A DNA stretch of 64,000 nt from Lagierella sp. (GCF_029983815.1 NZ_JASBYU010000003.1:1-64000), one strand, 5' to 3'. Numbered from the stretch's first letter, positions 26,832 through 36,307 are shown. Translations and numbers: made by a program. Notes: a model not told the origin generated them from the sequence alone.

Positions 26832-27629
26832 ATGTTTGAAAAGTTTAAAGATTTTTTAGATGACAATTTAAGAAAAAGAAAAGGTTATGAACAGAGGATT
26901 GAAGAAATGGAAAATCCCGAAAAAATTTCCGCTGAAATAGGTGAAATGGTAAAAAAAGTTCTTCCTGAATTCCACAATCTTGTTATGGATTTAGAATATA
27001 GCTCTGTATCTATAAAGACCACTGATAAAAACGATTTTTCTCTAAAAATCGAATTGAATACCCCAGGAGAAATTTACTATATAGTTAAAGATGACACTTT
27101 ATACTTAGAAGATGAAGACTTGGGTTTTCAACTTCAAAACTCCCATAAAATAACCATTACCCTTCCAGAAAATTTTGTATTTAATAAAATGGAAGGAGAT
27201 ATTTCCATGGGTTCTTTTAAAATGCAAGAAATCTCCTGTAGTAAGGGTAGACTGGATGTAAGTATGGGTTCCATAAAACTGGAGGACTTAAGCCTTGAAG
27301 ACTTTGAAATAAAGATGTCTATGGGTTCTTTTAAAGGAATTGATCTATCTGTTACCAACTCTAAAGTAAAATCTAGTATGGGAAGCATCAATATTTTAGG
27401 AGGCTTACTAGGTAAAAACGAAATTGGAACATCTATGGGGTCAATTAAACTAGAATTAGAACAAGATCCTAGGGAAATTTCCATAAGAACAAAGACGGAT
27501 ATGGGAAGTATGAAAATAGATGATGAAAGCGAAGATAACAGTTCTAAAACCTATAAATATAAGTACCATGAACCAAACACTTTAAGACTTAAATCATCCA
27601 TGGGCTCAATTCATGTAAACTTTATTTAA
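26832..27629 (+). CDS. DUF4097-like repeat protein (beta-helix)
   Basis: 265 residues. After an N-terminal acidic/basic stretch, residues ~115-265 carry the triplet MGS seven times at ~15-30-residue intervals, in short beta-strand-like units (SMGSIKLEDL, SMGSFKGIDL). This periodicity is typical of DUF4097, a right-handed beta-helix family often beside stress or anti-sigma genes. No signal peptide or membrane helix is visible. TATAAT (26808-26813) and GGAGG precede the ATG. One of the three plus-strand genes; function unknown. Confidence 0.85.
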   Translation: MFEKFKDFLDDNLRKRKGYEQRIEEMENPEKISAEIGEMVKKVLPEFHNLVMDLEYSSVSIKTTDKNDFSLKIELNTPGEIYYIVKDDTLYLEDEDLGFQLQNSHKITITLPENFVFNKMEGDISMGSFKMQEISCSKGRLDVSMGSIKLEDLSLEDFEIKMSMGSFKGIDLSVTNSKVKSSMGSINILGGLLGKNEIGTSMGSIKLELEQDPREISIRTKTDMGSMKIDDESEDNSSKTYKYKYHEPNTLRLKSSMGSIHVNFI

Positions 27630-27674
27630 TTAGAAATTAAGATGCAAAAATTGTATCGCATACTTTTAGATAAT

Positions 27675-27724
27675 AAAAAATGGTACTGGGAAAAACAATC
27701 CCAAAGTACCATTTTGTTTTTTTG
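27675..27724. terminator. Bidirectional terminator
   Basis: AAAATGGTACTGGG pairs with CCCAAAGTACCATTTT (small bulge). It is flanked by A on the left and T on the right, so it can end both the DUF4097-like gene and rplL. Confidence 0.9.
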
Positions 27725-27728
27725 GTAA

Positions 27729-28106
27729 TTACTTAAGTTCTACAGTAGCTCCAACTTCTTCTAATTTAGCTTTCATTTCTTCAGCTTCTGCCTTAGCTAC
27801 AGTTTCCTTAATTGTCTTAGGAGCTCCATCAACTAAAGCCTTAGCGTCTTTTAATCCAAGACCTGTAATATCTTTAACTGCCTTGATAACCTTAATCTTT
27901 TCATTTCCAGCTGATTCAAGAACAACATCGAATTCAGATTTTTCGTCTGCTGCTCCTGCGCCTTCTCCACCTGCTGCAGCTGCTCCACCAACTACAACTG
28001 GTGCTGAAGCTGAAACTCCAAATTTTTCTTCTGCTTGTTTAACTAAATCATTTAATTCAAGAACTGACATGTTCTCAATTGCTTCTAATATTTGTTCAAT
28101 ATTCAT
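27729..28106 (-). CDS. rplL: 50S ribosomal protein L7/L12
   Basis: 125 residues: N-terminal dimerisation helix (MNIEQILEAIENMSVLELNDL), Ala/Gly-rich hinge (~38-55), and the C-terminal factor-binding domain (KVIKAVKDITGLGLKDAK). Forms the stalk with L10 and recruits translation factors. Confidence 0.98.
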   Translation of the reverse strand: MNIEQILEAIENMSVLELNDLVKQAEEKFGVSASAPVVVGGAAAAGGEGAGAADEKSEFDVVLESAGNEKIKVIKAVKDITGLGLKDAKALVDGAPKTIKETVAKAEAEEMKAKLEEVGATVELK

Positions 28107-28133
28107 TATTAACCTCCGGTATTATTTTTTAAA

Positions 28134-28661
28134 TTATTCTGCTGCTACTTCTGCTGTAGCTTCTCCTGATTCTTCTTTTTTCTTGGCTATTGCATCAATT
28201 AAGTATACAAAGTTTGATACTGGAGCCTTCAAGCTGCCAAGTAATTTTCCAATAAGAACTTCTCTTGATGGTATAGATGCTAATTCTTTAACTCCGTCTA
28301 AATCTAGGAATTTTTCATCTATATAACCTGCTTTAATTTCTAATTTTTCATGATCCTTTGCAAAGTCATTTGCAATTCTTGCAGCAGCTGTTGCATCTTC
28401 CATACTAAAAGCAACTGCATTAGGTCCTTTCAAATGCTCTAAAATTGACTGATGACCAAGCTTCTTAAAGGCAATGTCCATCATTGTATTCTTATATACT
28501 TTATAAACAACATTTTCTTTTCTAAATCTGTCTCTAAGCTCAGTTAACTCTTCAACATTTAAACCTCTATAGTCAACCAATACGATAGACTTTGCAGATT
28601 CAATGTTTTCAGTTATCTCAGCAACAACTGATTCTTTTTGTTCTAAAACACGGTCTTTCAA
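28134..28661 (-). CDS. rplJ: 50S ribosomal protein L10
   Basis: About 175 residues; L10 fold with DYRGLNVEELTELR and KGPNAVAFS. It binds 23S rRNA and carries L7/L12 dimers on its C-terminal helix. I chose TTG, eight bases after GGAGG, giving MKDRVLEQKE; the GTG three codons upstream sits inside the ribosome-site spacing. Preceded by an L10 leader. Notably rplK-rplA and rpoB do not flank it. Confidence 0.95.
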   Translation of the reverse strand: MKDRVLEQKESVVAEITENIESAKSIVLVDYRGLNVEELTELRDRFRKENVVYKVYKNTMMDIAFKKLGHQSILEHLKGPNAVAFSMEDATAAARIANDFAKDHEKLEIKAGYIDEKFLDLDGVKELASIPSREVLIGKLLGSLKAPVSNFVYLIDAIAKKKEESGEATAEVAAE

Positions 28662-28712
28662 AAAATTCACCTCCGCTACTATTTCAACTTAATGCCAAAA
28701 TTCAGCTATCTA

Positions 28713-28820
28713 ACAAAAAAATCTTTCCACCAAAAGGCAGAAAGATCTATTATCTAATCTTGTCCACCTCGGTAGGAAATTAAGTCTTTAGACACCTACT
28801 GTCTTTGGCAGTATTTAATT
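28713..28820 (-). promoter_or_regulatory. Ribosomal protein L10 leader with attenuator hairpin
   Basis: The transcribed leader carries CCTACCGAGGTGGACAAG, the conserved L10-leader core, then ATCTTTC/GAAAGAT and a T7 run (28713-28746) that forms an attenuator-type terminator before rplJ. L10/L12 binding is known to autoregulate such leaders. Confidence 0.85.
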
Positions 28821-28829
28821 ACCTTGTAT

Positions 28830-28858
28830 ATTATGCCAGAGAAAACTAACTCTGTCAA
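28830..28858 (-). promoter_or_regulatory. Promoter for rplJ-rplL
   Basis: TTGACA, 17-bp spacer, CATAAT just upstream of the L10 leader. Confidence 0.82.
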
Positions 28859-28911
28859 GCATTTTTTAAAGTTTTTTTATTTAATCTCTTTAAAAATCCG
28901 ACTTAAAAGAT

Positions 28912-29565
28912 TTATTCTTCGTCAGCTTCTTCCTCTTCTTGTTCAGTTTCTTCAACTGTTGGAACATCAGCTGCATCAACTTCTTCAACTTCCTCTTCAA
29001 TTTCTTCTTCTCTAGGTTCAGTTAAAGTAGCTACAGTTTCTTCAGGATCCATAAAGATTTCAACCTTTTCATCTTTGAAAACATCAAGATCTTCAACGGT
29101 TACAGTGTCACCAATTTCCATATCTTGAACTTCTACTACAGCTTCAGATGGTAAATCAGCAGGTAGACATTCTACTTCAATTTCATTTAAAATTTGCATC
29201 AATACAGATGGTTGAACTTTAATCTCGTCCCTACCTTCAAGAACAATAGGAATAACAACTCTCATCTTTTCAGACATGTCAACACCTACAAAATCCACGT
29301 GAATATATTGGTTTTTGAAAGGATGTTTTTGAACGTCCTTAATTAGAGCCTTTCTAGAATCCCCATCGATATTTAAAGTGATAAGGTTTGAAGTTCCAGC
29401 TTCTAAATATAATTTATCTAGATCTTGTTCAAGTAATTCTAAGTTGATATTTTCTTCTCCTCTTTGATAAATTACACCAGGAACTTTCTTTTCAACTCTC
29501 AATTTATCTACTTTATTTTTTCCTGTGCCCTTTCTAATTTGAGCATCAATTTTAAAATCTGTCAT
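28912..29565 (-). CDS. rplY: 50S ribosomal protein L25/general stress protein Ctc
   Basis: About 217 residues: N-terminal L25 domain that binds 5S rRNA (KGTGKNKVDKLR, PGVIYQ), then the beta-rich TL5/Ctc C-terminal domain (HVDFVGVDM, VECLPADLPSEAVVEV) and a strongly acidic tail of about 35 residues. I took the ATG after GGAGGGAAAT. No clear terminator follows it before the rplJ promoter. Confidence 0.94.
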   Translation of the reverse strand: MTDFKIDAQIRKGTGKNKVDKLRVEKKVPGVIYQRGEENINLELLEQDLDKLYLEAGTSNLITLNIDGDSRKALIKDVQKHPFKNQYIHVDFVGVDMSEKMRVVIPIVLEGRDEIKVQPSVLMQILNEIEVECLPADLPSEAVVEVQDMEIGDTVTVEDLDVFKDEKVEIFMDPEETVATLTEPREEEIEEEVEEVDAADVPTVEETEQEEEEADEE

Positions 29566-29587
29566 ATTTCCCTCCATATTTAATTTC

Positions 29588-29833
29588 TTAAGACTTTAAC
29601 AATAATAACACAATTATACCAGGAATGCCAAATATTCCAGCTACAACTGCATTTAAAAATGTAATTTGTAAAGATAATCCGAATATACTCCCTACAAAAT
29701 TAAATACTGCTAGGAGTACTAAACCAGAAATACTGTTTATCAATAATTTGCCAGCTATTTTAAAGGACAGTCCTAAAAGCCCGAAAAATAGCATCATCAA
29801 TACGACACATATTAAGATAATACCTATATCCAT
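29588..29833 (-). CDS. BofA-family membrane protein
   Basis: 81 residues with two or three hydrophobic segments and the conserved end NAVVAGIFGIPGIIVLLLL, which matches pro-sigmaK processing inhibitor BofA. In Bacillus, BofA holds the SpoIVFB protease inactive; homologues also occur in species not proven to sporulate, so this is not evidence of sporulation by itself. Confidence 0.8.
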   Translation of the reverse strand: MDIGIILICVVLMMLFFGLLGLSFKIAGKLLINSISGLVLLAVFNFVGSIFGLSLQITFLNAVVAGIFGIPGIIVLLLLKS

Positions 29834-29847
29834 CTTACACCTACCAA

Positions 29848-31245
29848 CTAGTTTGCGTTGTCTTCATCATCCTGGTTCTGTTGATCATCTTGAGAATCTT
29901 CATTGTCTTGATTATCCTGGGTATTCTCATTGTCATTATTAGAACCATTTTGTTGATCATCTTGGTTGTTTTCATCATTATTTACATCGACTTGATTTTC
30001 ATCGTCCACGTTGTTTTCATCATCGTTGTTGTCATTGTCACTTTGAGCATTGCCATCTTCATTGTTGTCTTCAACCTTGGATAAACCTAAATACTCTTCC
30101 AATGAAAGATTGTTCTTGTGCATTTCATCTGCAACGGTTGGTTCAACAAATCTAATATGCCAAGGCTCAAATTTCCTTCCAGTAATATTTTCCTTATCCT
30201 TTGGATATCTTATAATAAAACCGTACTTATGAGCATTTTCTAGTAGCCACTTATACTCTTTGCTGTCGGCAAAGTTTTCATTGTATTTATTTTCATAATC
30301 TTCCCCTACAACATCAAAGGCAAGACCAGTTTGGTGCTCACTATTACCCGGCTCAACTTCAGAACCATCCGCCTTATATTCTCCATAGGCAGAAACACCA
30401 TCAGTATATCCATTGGTCTTTTGTTGCTCATAGCTTCTGTAATCACTGGCAATCTTTATGATTACATCATCTTCCTTAGCCTTTCTCGCCATAATGTCAA
30501 AATTGGTCTTTGCCTGAACATTCATACCTGGTTGAAACTCTTCAGGAAGACTGTATTTGTCATTTACAATTGGCAAGCCCTTGATAACTTTAAGTTGCTC
30601 AGGGTTTTTTACAGATGAAAGGTTAGAACTTTCTACATAACCGTCTACGCCATTGTATTTTATCTTGTTAAAACCATTGGTTACACCATAATTTTCTAAG
30701 TAAGTTCCTGCAGCGATATCTCCAAGTTCAGTTGAAGAAGTATTACTTTCTTGATAATACTTTACTCCCTTACTAACTAATACAAAACCCTTTAAAGTAG
30801 TAGTTTCATCACTATTGATTGTCTCTATTACATTAGTAGGCTCTGTGGTAGCAACATTTTTCTTAGTCTTTCCATCAAGGACAGTCTTTAAAAGAATCGC
30901 AAGAACTATTACTCCGACAATAGAAAGCCCAATGCCGATTAACCTAGCTCGCTTACTCTTTCTCTGTCTCTCCCTCATGGCAAGAACTTCAAGCCTTCTA
31001 CGTTCCTTTTCAATTGCCGCAGCGTCCATCTTTATTGTATGATCTCTAAAATCTTGGTTCCTAGAAACTCTTTTGCTTCCTCTAGACGCCCTAGTTTCCC
31101 TTGTTCTCTCCTCTTGTCTTTGAGCCTTTTCACGGGACTTTTCATCCCTAGTAGCATTTCTGTTTTTTAGCCCTTCAACGCCGTCGTCTAAAAAACTATA
31201 CTTTTTATTTATATCTTTAAAGCTCCTCTTTCCTCTTTTCGACAT
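29848..31245 (-). CDS. D-alanyl-D-alanine carboxypeptidase (VanY/LdcB type) with acidic repeat tail
   Basis: 465 residues. Basic cytoplasmic N-terminus (~1-100), one membrane helix (~103-123), an SH3-like domain (~152-212), then a peptidase M15B domain with zinc motifs SEHQTGLAFDV and EPWHIRFV. The last ~75 residues are almost only Asp, Asn, Gln and Glu (DDQQNQDDE-type). It trims stem-peptide D-Ala (LdcB/VanY family). The low-complexity tail is outside the cell and probably interacts with the wall or cations. Its ATG overlaps the end of the next upstream glycosyltransferase gene. Confidence 0.9.
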   Translation of the reverse strand: MSKRGKRSFKDINKKYSFLDDGVEGLKNRNATRDEKSREKAQRQEERTRETRASRGSKRVSRNQDFRDHTIKMDAAAIEKERRRLEVLAMRERQRKSKRARLIGIGLSIVGVIVLAILLKTVLDGKTKKNVATTEPTNVIETINSDETTTLKGFVLVSKGVKYYQESNTSSTELGDIAAGTYLENYGVTNGFNKIKYNGVDGYVESSNLSSVKNPEQLKVIKGLPIVNDKYSLPEEFQPGMNVQAKTNFDIMARKAKEDDVIIKIASDYRSYEQQKTNGYTDGVSAYGEYKADGSEVEPGNSEHQTGLAFDVVGEDYENKYNENFADSKEYKWLLENAHKYGFIIRYPKDKENITGRKFEPWHIRFVEPTVADEMHKNNLSLEEYLGLSKVEDNNEDGNAQSDNDNNDDENNVDDENQVDVNNDENNQDDQQNGSNNDNENTQDNQDNEDSQDDQQNQDDEDNAN

Positions 31246-32401
31246 AATTATCTCCTTCTAAAACCTCAGAATATATCCTCTTTAAATCTCTAATACTTGC
31301 TTCTTTTGAAAAATTTAACAATACATTTTCCCTTATCCTTGATTTATCAAGCTCATTAGTCCTAATTTTATTATACATTAATTTCAGTTTATTTGCTAAA
31401 TCCTCTACATTTTTCTTTTGTGCAATAACGCCATTGAAATCTTTTATAAAATGTTCAGAACCACCATTGTCCACTGTGATCACTGGCAGACCAGAACTCA
31501 TCGCCTCGATATAAACCTTTCCATAGGTTTCATGATGGGATGCTAATACAAAGAGGTCTGAATTATTGTACTCTTTATTAATCTCATCTAAACTGTGATG
31601 TCCTAGCAAATAAATCTGATTCGTCATGCCTTTGCTTTCAATCAATCTTTTTAAATTATTATATTCCACGCCCTGTCCAAATATCTTCAAAGTCGCATCT
31701 ACACCCTTAAAGACCTTGGAAAAGGCTGAAATAAGCTCAAAATGCCCCTTGTCCACAATCAAATTACCGGTGGATACAACCCTAAAAGTACCCTCTTGAA
31801 AATCCTTATTATCCAAAGTAAAGGACTTCGTATCTGCAACAGTAGGTGAAACCACAGCTTCGACTCCGAAGTTTTTTTCAAGTACAGATTTAAAATAAGG
31901 GCTTCCTACTATAAGCTTGTCACAGTTATTATAAACGTAATTTCCAATAATCCTCTTCTCTTTTGTAATATCTTGGATATTTTCTTTATTTACATGGGAA
32001 GAATGTTCTGAAATCACTATTGGTATATCAAGTCCATTGTTTTTAGCGGCGTGAACAAAGGGGTAGCTGTGATTCAAAAAGTGACTATGAATTAAATCCG
32101 TTCCCCTTTCTTCCTCAAGAATATCATTTAAATATTTACCCAAAACTTTAGAACCATATTTCATTTGAAGGAGTTCATTGAAATTTCCCAAGGGCAAACT
32201 AATATTGTAATACCTAATACCCTGGATTTCTCCCCTATGATATCCCCATTTTCTCCATCTTCGGATTGACCTTAAATCCAAAGCCACAATGTAGACTTCA
32301 ATCCCAAATTCCATTAATGCCTTTGCATATTCCAACTGGTGGATTCCATACATGGGACTTTTAGAATTTGGGATACCTTGACTAGCCATCAACACTTTCA
32401 T
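31217..32401 (-). CDS. Glycosyltransferase family 4
   Basis: 394 residues, GT-B fold. N-terminal domain QGIPNSKSPMYGIHQLEYA; C-terminal nucleotide-sugar site with VSTGNLIVDKGHFELISAF and the E-x7-E-type motif in HHETYGKVYIEAMSSGLPV. Retaining sugar transfer onto a lipid-linked or surface glycan. Overlaps the carboxypeptidase start by 29 nt and is coupled to the CapD-like gene (ATG/TGA overlap). Confidence 0.92.
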   Translation of the reverse strand: MKVLMASQGIPNSKSPMYGIHQLEYAKALMEFGIEVYIVALDLRSIRRWRKWGYHRGEIQGIRYYNISLPLGNFNELLQMKYGSKVLGKYLNDILEEERGTDLIHSHFLNHSYPFVHAAKNNGLDIPIVISEHSSHVNKENIQDITKEKRIIGNYVYNNCDKLIVGSPYFKSVLEKNFGVEAVVSPTVADTKSFTLDNKDFQEGTFRVVSTGNLIVDKGHFELISAFSKVFKGVDATLKIFGQGVEYNNLKRLIESKGMTNQIYLLGHHSLDEINKEYNNSDLFVLASHHETYGKVYIEAMSSGLPVITVDNGGSEHFIKDFNGVIAQKKNVEDLANKLKLMYNKIRTNELDKSRIRENVLLNFSKEASIRDLKRIYSEVLEGDNYVEKRKEEL

Positions 32402-34254
32402 TGTCTATTATCTTCTAACCTTTCCGGTGTGAAATTTGGTACAATATATTTCAAATCTTCCAAAAGCACTAAATAATCCTTAGAATCTAAGTCATTCTTT
32501 AATTTATCAAGCCCCGTATTAAGTCTTTCCTTGTCATGGGTCACAGGTTTTTCAATGAATATCTTTTCAAAATCCGTCTTACATGAATTTTCCAAATCCA
32601 AAATCAATTCCTCATAAAGCTTTTCTCCTGGACGAAGGCCAGTAAACTCAATCTTTATATCTTGATTTGGCACAAAACCGGAAAGTTCTATTAACTTTTC
32701 AGCTAAATCCACAATCCTAACGGGTTCTCCCATATCTAAGATGAAAATCTCTCCACCTTTAGCTATGGCACCGGCCTGTAATACCAACTGACAAGCTTCC
32801 GGTATGGTCATAAAATATCTTATTATGTCTGGATGGGTTACCGTTACAGGACCACCATTTTTAATCTGTTCCTTAAATAACGGAATAACAGATCCATTGG
32901 ATCCAAGAACATTTCCAAATCTTACAGCTACAAAATCAGTTTTTGACTGCTTATCCATGGTCTGAATCATGATTTCACATATTCTCTTTGTACATCCCAT
33001 AACAGATGTGGGATTAACCGCCTTATCCGTTGATATATTGACAAATTTATTTACATTGTATCTGTCGGCACATACCAGTAGATTTAAAGTTCCAAATACA
33101 TTGTTCTTTATTGCAGAAACAGGTGAATCCTCCATTAGTGGAACGTGTTTATGGGCAGCAGCATGAAAGACTATCTCAGGTCTATACTTATCAAAGATTA
33201 AATCCATTCTAGTAGCATCTCTAATGCTGTCAATCAAGACTTCAATAGGCGGATTCTTATACTTACGCACTAGCTCCATTTGAATATTGTAGATATTGTT
33301 TTCGTATATATCCACCATAACCAACTTATCTGGATTGAATTTAATTATCTGTCTGCATAGTTCCGATCCTATGGAACCACCAGCCCCAGTAACCATAACC
33401 ACTTTGCCCTTTATAAATTCATTTAAAGAGTCTAAATCCAAATGAACTTCTTCTCTACCCAACAAGTCTTCGATTTGAACTTCCCTCATCTTTTTAAGGT
33501 CAAAGTTCTTTTCATCTATTACAGTATAGTAACCAGGAATCAATTTAGTTTTAATTTTAGTTCGGTTACATCTTTGTAAAATATCTCTGGTATCATTGTC
33601 TTTTGCAGAAGGAAGTGCCACGATAATCTCTTCGATATCATAGTCTTTTACAACATCTTCAATGTCTTCCCTAGTTCCAAGAACAGGAACACCCTTTATG
33701 ATTCTATTTTTCTTATTTATATCATCGTCTATAAAACCAATGGGAACATTGAGTATTTCATGGTGCTTATTTAGCTCTTTAACCACTAGAACACCAGCTT
33801 CCCCAGCCCCAACGATCAGAGTCCTCTTAGGTCTAGAATTGGTCTTATTGGAAGATTTATTATTTATCAAACTATATTTCGCCCTGGAAGTAAGTCTTAT
33901 TCCAGGTATTAATATAGCTTCAAACACTAGAGCAATAACATATACAGACCTTGGAATGTCCTTATTTATGGCTATTAGCATGCCCGCAGTAACAATAAAG
34001 TTTGAAATTACAACAGCCCCTAAAGCCCGTACAAATTCCTCAATGCTTGCATATCTCCAAAGGGTTTTGTAAAGTCCCATAATAAAAAAGACCACTATTT
34101 GAAATACAGTTATATAAATAGCAAAATCCAAATATTTATCTAAGTACACATCCGGCAAATTGCCATCAAATCTCAAATAAAGTCCAAAGATATAACTAAA
34201 ATTTATTATAAAAATATCGATTAATATTAAGCCAATTGTTCTAATATATCTCAT
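32398..34254 (-). CDS. Membrane nucleoside-sugar 4,6-dehydratase (CapD/PglF type)
   Basis: 618 residues. Four N-terminal membrane helices (~5-115), a first Rossmann domain (LIVGAGEAGVLVVKEL), then the catalytic SDR domain (VMVTGAGGSIGSELCRQI; ISTDKAVNPTSVMGCTKR, with Thr-Asp-Lys replacing the usual Tyr). This is the CapD/PglF/WbpM family, which converts UDP-GlcNAc to the 4-keto-6-deoxy sugar, the first step to bacillosamine and related residues. The matching aminotransferase may be the one at 62603. Confidence 0.93.
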   Translation of the reverse strand: MRYIRTIGLILIDIFIINFSYIFGLYLRFDGNLPDVYLDKYLDFAIYITVFQIVVFFIMGLYKTLWRYASIEEFVRALGAVVISNFIVTAGMLIAINKDIPRSVYVIALVFEAILIPGIRLTSRAKYSLINNKSSNKTNSRPKRTLIVGAGEAGVLVVKELNKHHEILNVPIGFIDDDINKKNRIIKGVPVLGTREDIEDVVKDYDIEEIIVALPSAKDNDTRDILQRCNRTKIKTKLIPGYYTVIDEKNFDLKKMREVQIEDLLGREEVHLDLDSLNEFIKGKVVMVTGAGGSIGSELCRQIIKFNPDKLVMVDIYENNIYNIQMELVRKYKNPPIEVLIDSIRDATRMDLIFDKYRPEIVFHAAAHKHVPLMEDSPVSAIKNNVFGTLNLLVCADRYNVNKFVNISTDKAVNPTSVMGCTKRICEIMIQTMDKQSKTDFVAVRFGNVLGSNGSVIPLFKEQIKNGGPVTVTHPDIIRYFMTIPEACQLVLQAGAIAKGGEIFILDMGEPVRIVDLAEKLIELSGFVPNQDIKIEFTGLRPGEKLYEELILDLENSCKTDFEKIFIEKPVTHDKERLNTGLDKLKNDLDSKDYLVLLEDLKYIVPNFTPERLEDNRQ

Positions 34255-35338
34255 TCAATTCCCCTTTTAAAACAGAATGGTAAATCTTGTTGATATGGGA
34301 AAAATTTTCCTCCAATACAAATTTTTCCAAAACATATTTTCTACCATTATGTCCCATAGTTTTTCTCAAATCTTCATCTAAATACAATTTTTCCATAGCC
34401 TTAAAAAGCTCATTTTCATCTTTTGGTTTTACAAGCAACGAACTCTTTGAAGGATTGGTCGCTTCAGGTAAGCCTCCAACATCTGTAGCCACCACTGGAA
34501 CCCCGCAACTTTGCGCCTCCACAGCAGACACTCCAAAGCTCTCCTGTAGTGAAGGAAAGACTGCAATGTCCATCGTATTATATGTCTTAACCAGGTCATC
34601 AATACTTAAATAACCAGGAAATTCCACAAAATTTTCCAAATTTAAGTCCCTTACCAGCTTTTTCAAATTATCCTCTTCTTCACCCTGACCTGCCAAGATC
34701 AACTTAAACTTTTCCTTTGGATATTTATCTACAAGAAGTTTAAAGGCCTTTACAAGGTATTCTAAACCATATACCTTAAAGAGGGATTTAATAGTTCCCA
34801 TCACAAAGGTATCCTTCATTTTAAGTCCTTCCATTGGTCTATAGATGTCAGGATCTACTCCAAAATAAGTGACTAACACATCCCTATTTGTATACTTTTG
34901 AATTTCCTTTTTCATATCCGTCGATGTAGACATCAAAAGAGTTGGAGCCTTTAAATTATGCTTTAAAAGACCCCTATGAATAAAAGATCTCCTTGGAAAA
35001 TCGTAAACATCCGACCCCCAAACAGACAATATATAGGGTTTAAAATTTAATAACGAACCTAAAAGTCCGTAACTTGTAGCATAATGGGCATGAATTATAT
35101 CCGGATTTTCACTTTTAATAAGCTCCTTAACCCTCTTAACCTTTCCAAAGTAGGAGAAGAGTTTGTTGATATCACTTTTATAAATAGTGTCGCCAACATT
35201 GAAATCATATACTTTACAACCGGGAATTTCCCCAGATGTAAGGGATATGATCACAATTTCATAGCCCTTGGACAAAAAATATTTACACCACTTTTTAGTA
35301 TGTGCGCTGGTTACATCAGCTAAATAACAAATTTTCAT
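34241..35338 (-). CDS. Glycosyltransferase family 4
   Basis: 365 residues from the ATG six bases after GGAG (KICYLADVTSAH). GT-B features: FVMGTIKSLFKVYGLEYLV and SLQESFGVSAVEAQSCGVPVV. First gene of the first glycan locus, with an extended -10 (TATGGTATAAT) just upstream. Overlaps the CapD-like gene by 14 nt. Confidence 0.92.
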   Translation of the reverse strand: MKICYLADVTSAHTKKWCKYFLSKGYEIVIISLTSGEIPGCKVYDFNVGDTIYKSDINKLFSYFGKVKRVKELIKSENPDIIHAHYATSYGLLGSLLNFKPYILSVWGSDVYDFPRRSFIHRGLLKHNLKAPTLLMSTSTDMKKEIQKYTNRDVLVTYFGVDPDIYRPMEGLKMKDTFVMGTIKSLFKVYGLEYLVKAFKLLVDKYPKEKFKLILAGQGEEEDNLKKLVRDLNLENFVEFPGYLSIDDLVKTYNTMDIAVFPSLQESFGVSAVEAQSCGVPVVATDVGGLPEATNPSKSSLLVKPKDENELFKAMEKLYLDEDLRKTMGHNGRKYVLEKFVLEENFSHINKIYHSVLKGELNEIY

Positions 35339-35475
35339 ATTGTTCTCCATTCCTATAGAGATTATACCATAGATACTGCAGTTTTATTAATACAACCCTT
35401 GTATCCTTTAAATATTAAGTTGATGCAATTCTTTAAAAAATAATTAGTTCAGTTTTCCTGCCTATTTCAATGAAT

Positions 35476-35516
35476 AAAAAAATATCTCCCGACTGATAAT
35501 TCAATACAGGAGATAC
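35476..35516 (-). terminator. Terminator of rpsF-ssb-rpsR
   Basis: TATCTCC/GGAGATA stem with a longer loop, followed on the minus strand by a T7 run, downstream of rpsR. Confidence 0.85.
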
Positions 35517-35546
35517 AAATATTCTTATTTTAAATTTTTAAGCAAA

Positions 35547-35771
35547 CTATTCAGCTGAATATGGTAGCAATGCTACTTGTCTTGCTTTTTTGATTTCTTC
35601 CGTAATAGCTCTTTGGTGTTTTGCACAACATCCAGTAGCTCTTCTTGGAAGAATTTTACCTCTATCAGATACATATTTCTTTAATGTATTAATATCTTTA
35701 TAGTCTATCTTTTTGTTCTTATCAGCACAAAAAGCACAAACTCTTCTTCTAGGTCTAAATCTTCTTTGCAA
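35547..35771 (-). CDS. rpsR: 30S ribosomal protein S18
   Basis: 74 residues, zinc-type S18: CAFC near the N-terminus and CCAKH later are probable zinc ligands. TTG start eight bases after GGAGGG. Binds S6 on the 30S platform; third gene of the rpsF-ssb-rpsR operon. Confidence 0.97.
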   Translation of the reverse strand: MQRRFRPRRRVCAFCADKNKKIDYKDINTLKKYVSDRGKILPRRATGCCAKHQRAITEEIKKARQVALLPYSAE

Positions 35772-35789
35772 TTAAAGTACCCTCCTTAT

Positions 35790-36296
35790 CTAAAATGGTA
35801 TGTCGTCATCGTTTAAAGGAAAAGCATCTCCACCTAATCCAAAATCGTCGTCATTAAAATCTTGACTAAAACCAATGTCTTTATTGTAGTTGTTACCTTG
35901 GTTAAAACCTTGATTGTTTTGATTCATATTTTGGTTGGAGTTTTGGTTCGATCCTCCACCACTTCCAATAAAGTAGATTCTATCGGCAATTACATCGGTT
36001 CTAAAAATCCTTTTGCCATCTTGGCCATCATAAGAACTGGTTTGAATCCTACCAGAAATAGCCAATTCTCTACCCTTTGTTATATAAGTAGAAACAAGTT
36101 CAGCAGTTTTACCAAATGCGGTAACTCCTATAAAGTCAGCAGTTTGTTGACCTTTTTGTTGGGCTTCCATTCTCTTGTCCTTAGACATTCCTCTGTCCAC
36201 TGCCAAGGTAAATCTACAAATTGCTAAACCCGATCCAGCAGCATATCTAAGTTCAGGATCTCTCGTAAGTCTTCCTATTAAATTAACGCTGTTCAA
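35790..36296 (-). CDS. ssb: Single-stranded DNA-binding protein
   Basis: 168 residues. OB fold (~1-108: MNSVNLIGRLTRDPELRY), a Gln/Asn/Gly-rich linker (~112-145), and the C-terminal acidic tip DDDIPF that recruits partner proteins. TTG start after GGAGG. Between rpsF and rpsR, the normal Firmicute order. Confidence 0.97.
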   Translation of the reverse strand: MNSVNLIGRLTRDPELRYAAGSGLAICRFTLAVDRGMSKDKRMEAQQKGQQTADFIGVTAFGKTAELVSTYITKGRELAISGRIQTSSYDGQDGKRIFRTDVIADRIYFIGSGGGSNQNSNQNMNQNNQGFNQGNNYNKDIGFSQDFNDDDFGLGGDAFPLNDDDIPF

Positions 36297-36307
36297 CTTT
36301 GCCCTCC

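Noticed and set aside
29588..29833. BofA homologue as proof that the organism sporulates
   Set aside because: BofA-like proteins also occur in non-sporulating Firmicutes, and yabP/yabQ are missing from the rqcP-divIC region.
29880..30060. Short tandem repeats resembling a satellite or CRISPR-like array
   Set aside because: They encode the in-frame acidic tail of the carboxypeptidase and lack regular repeat-spacer spacing.
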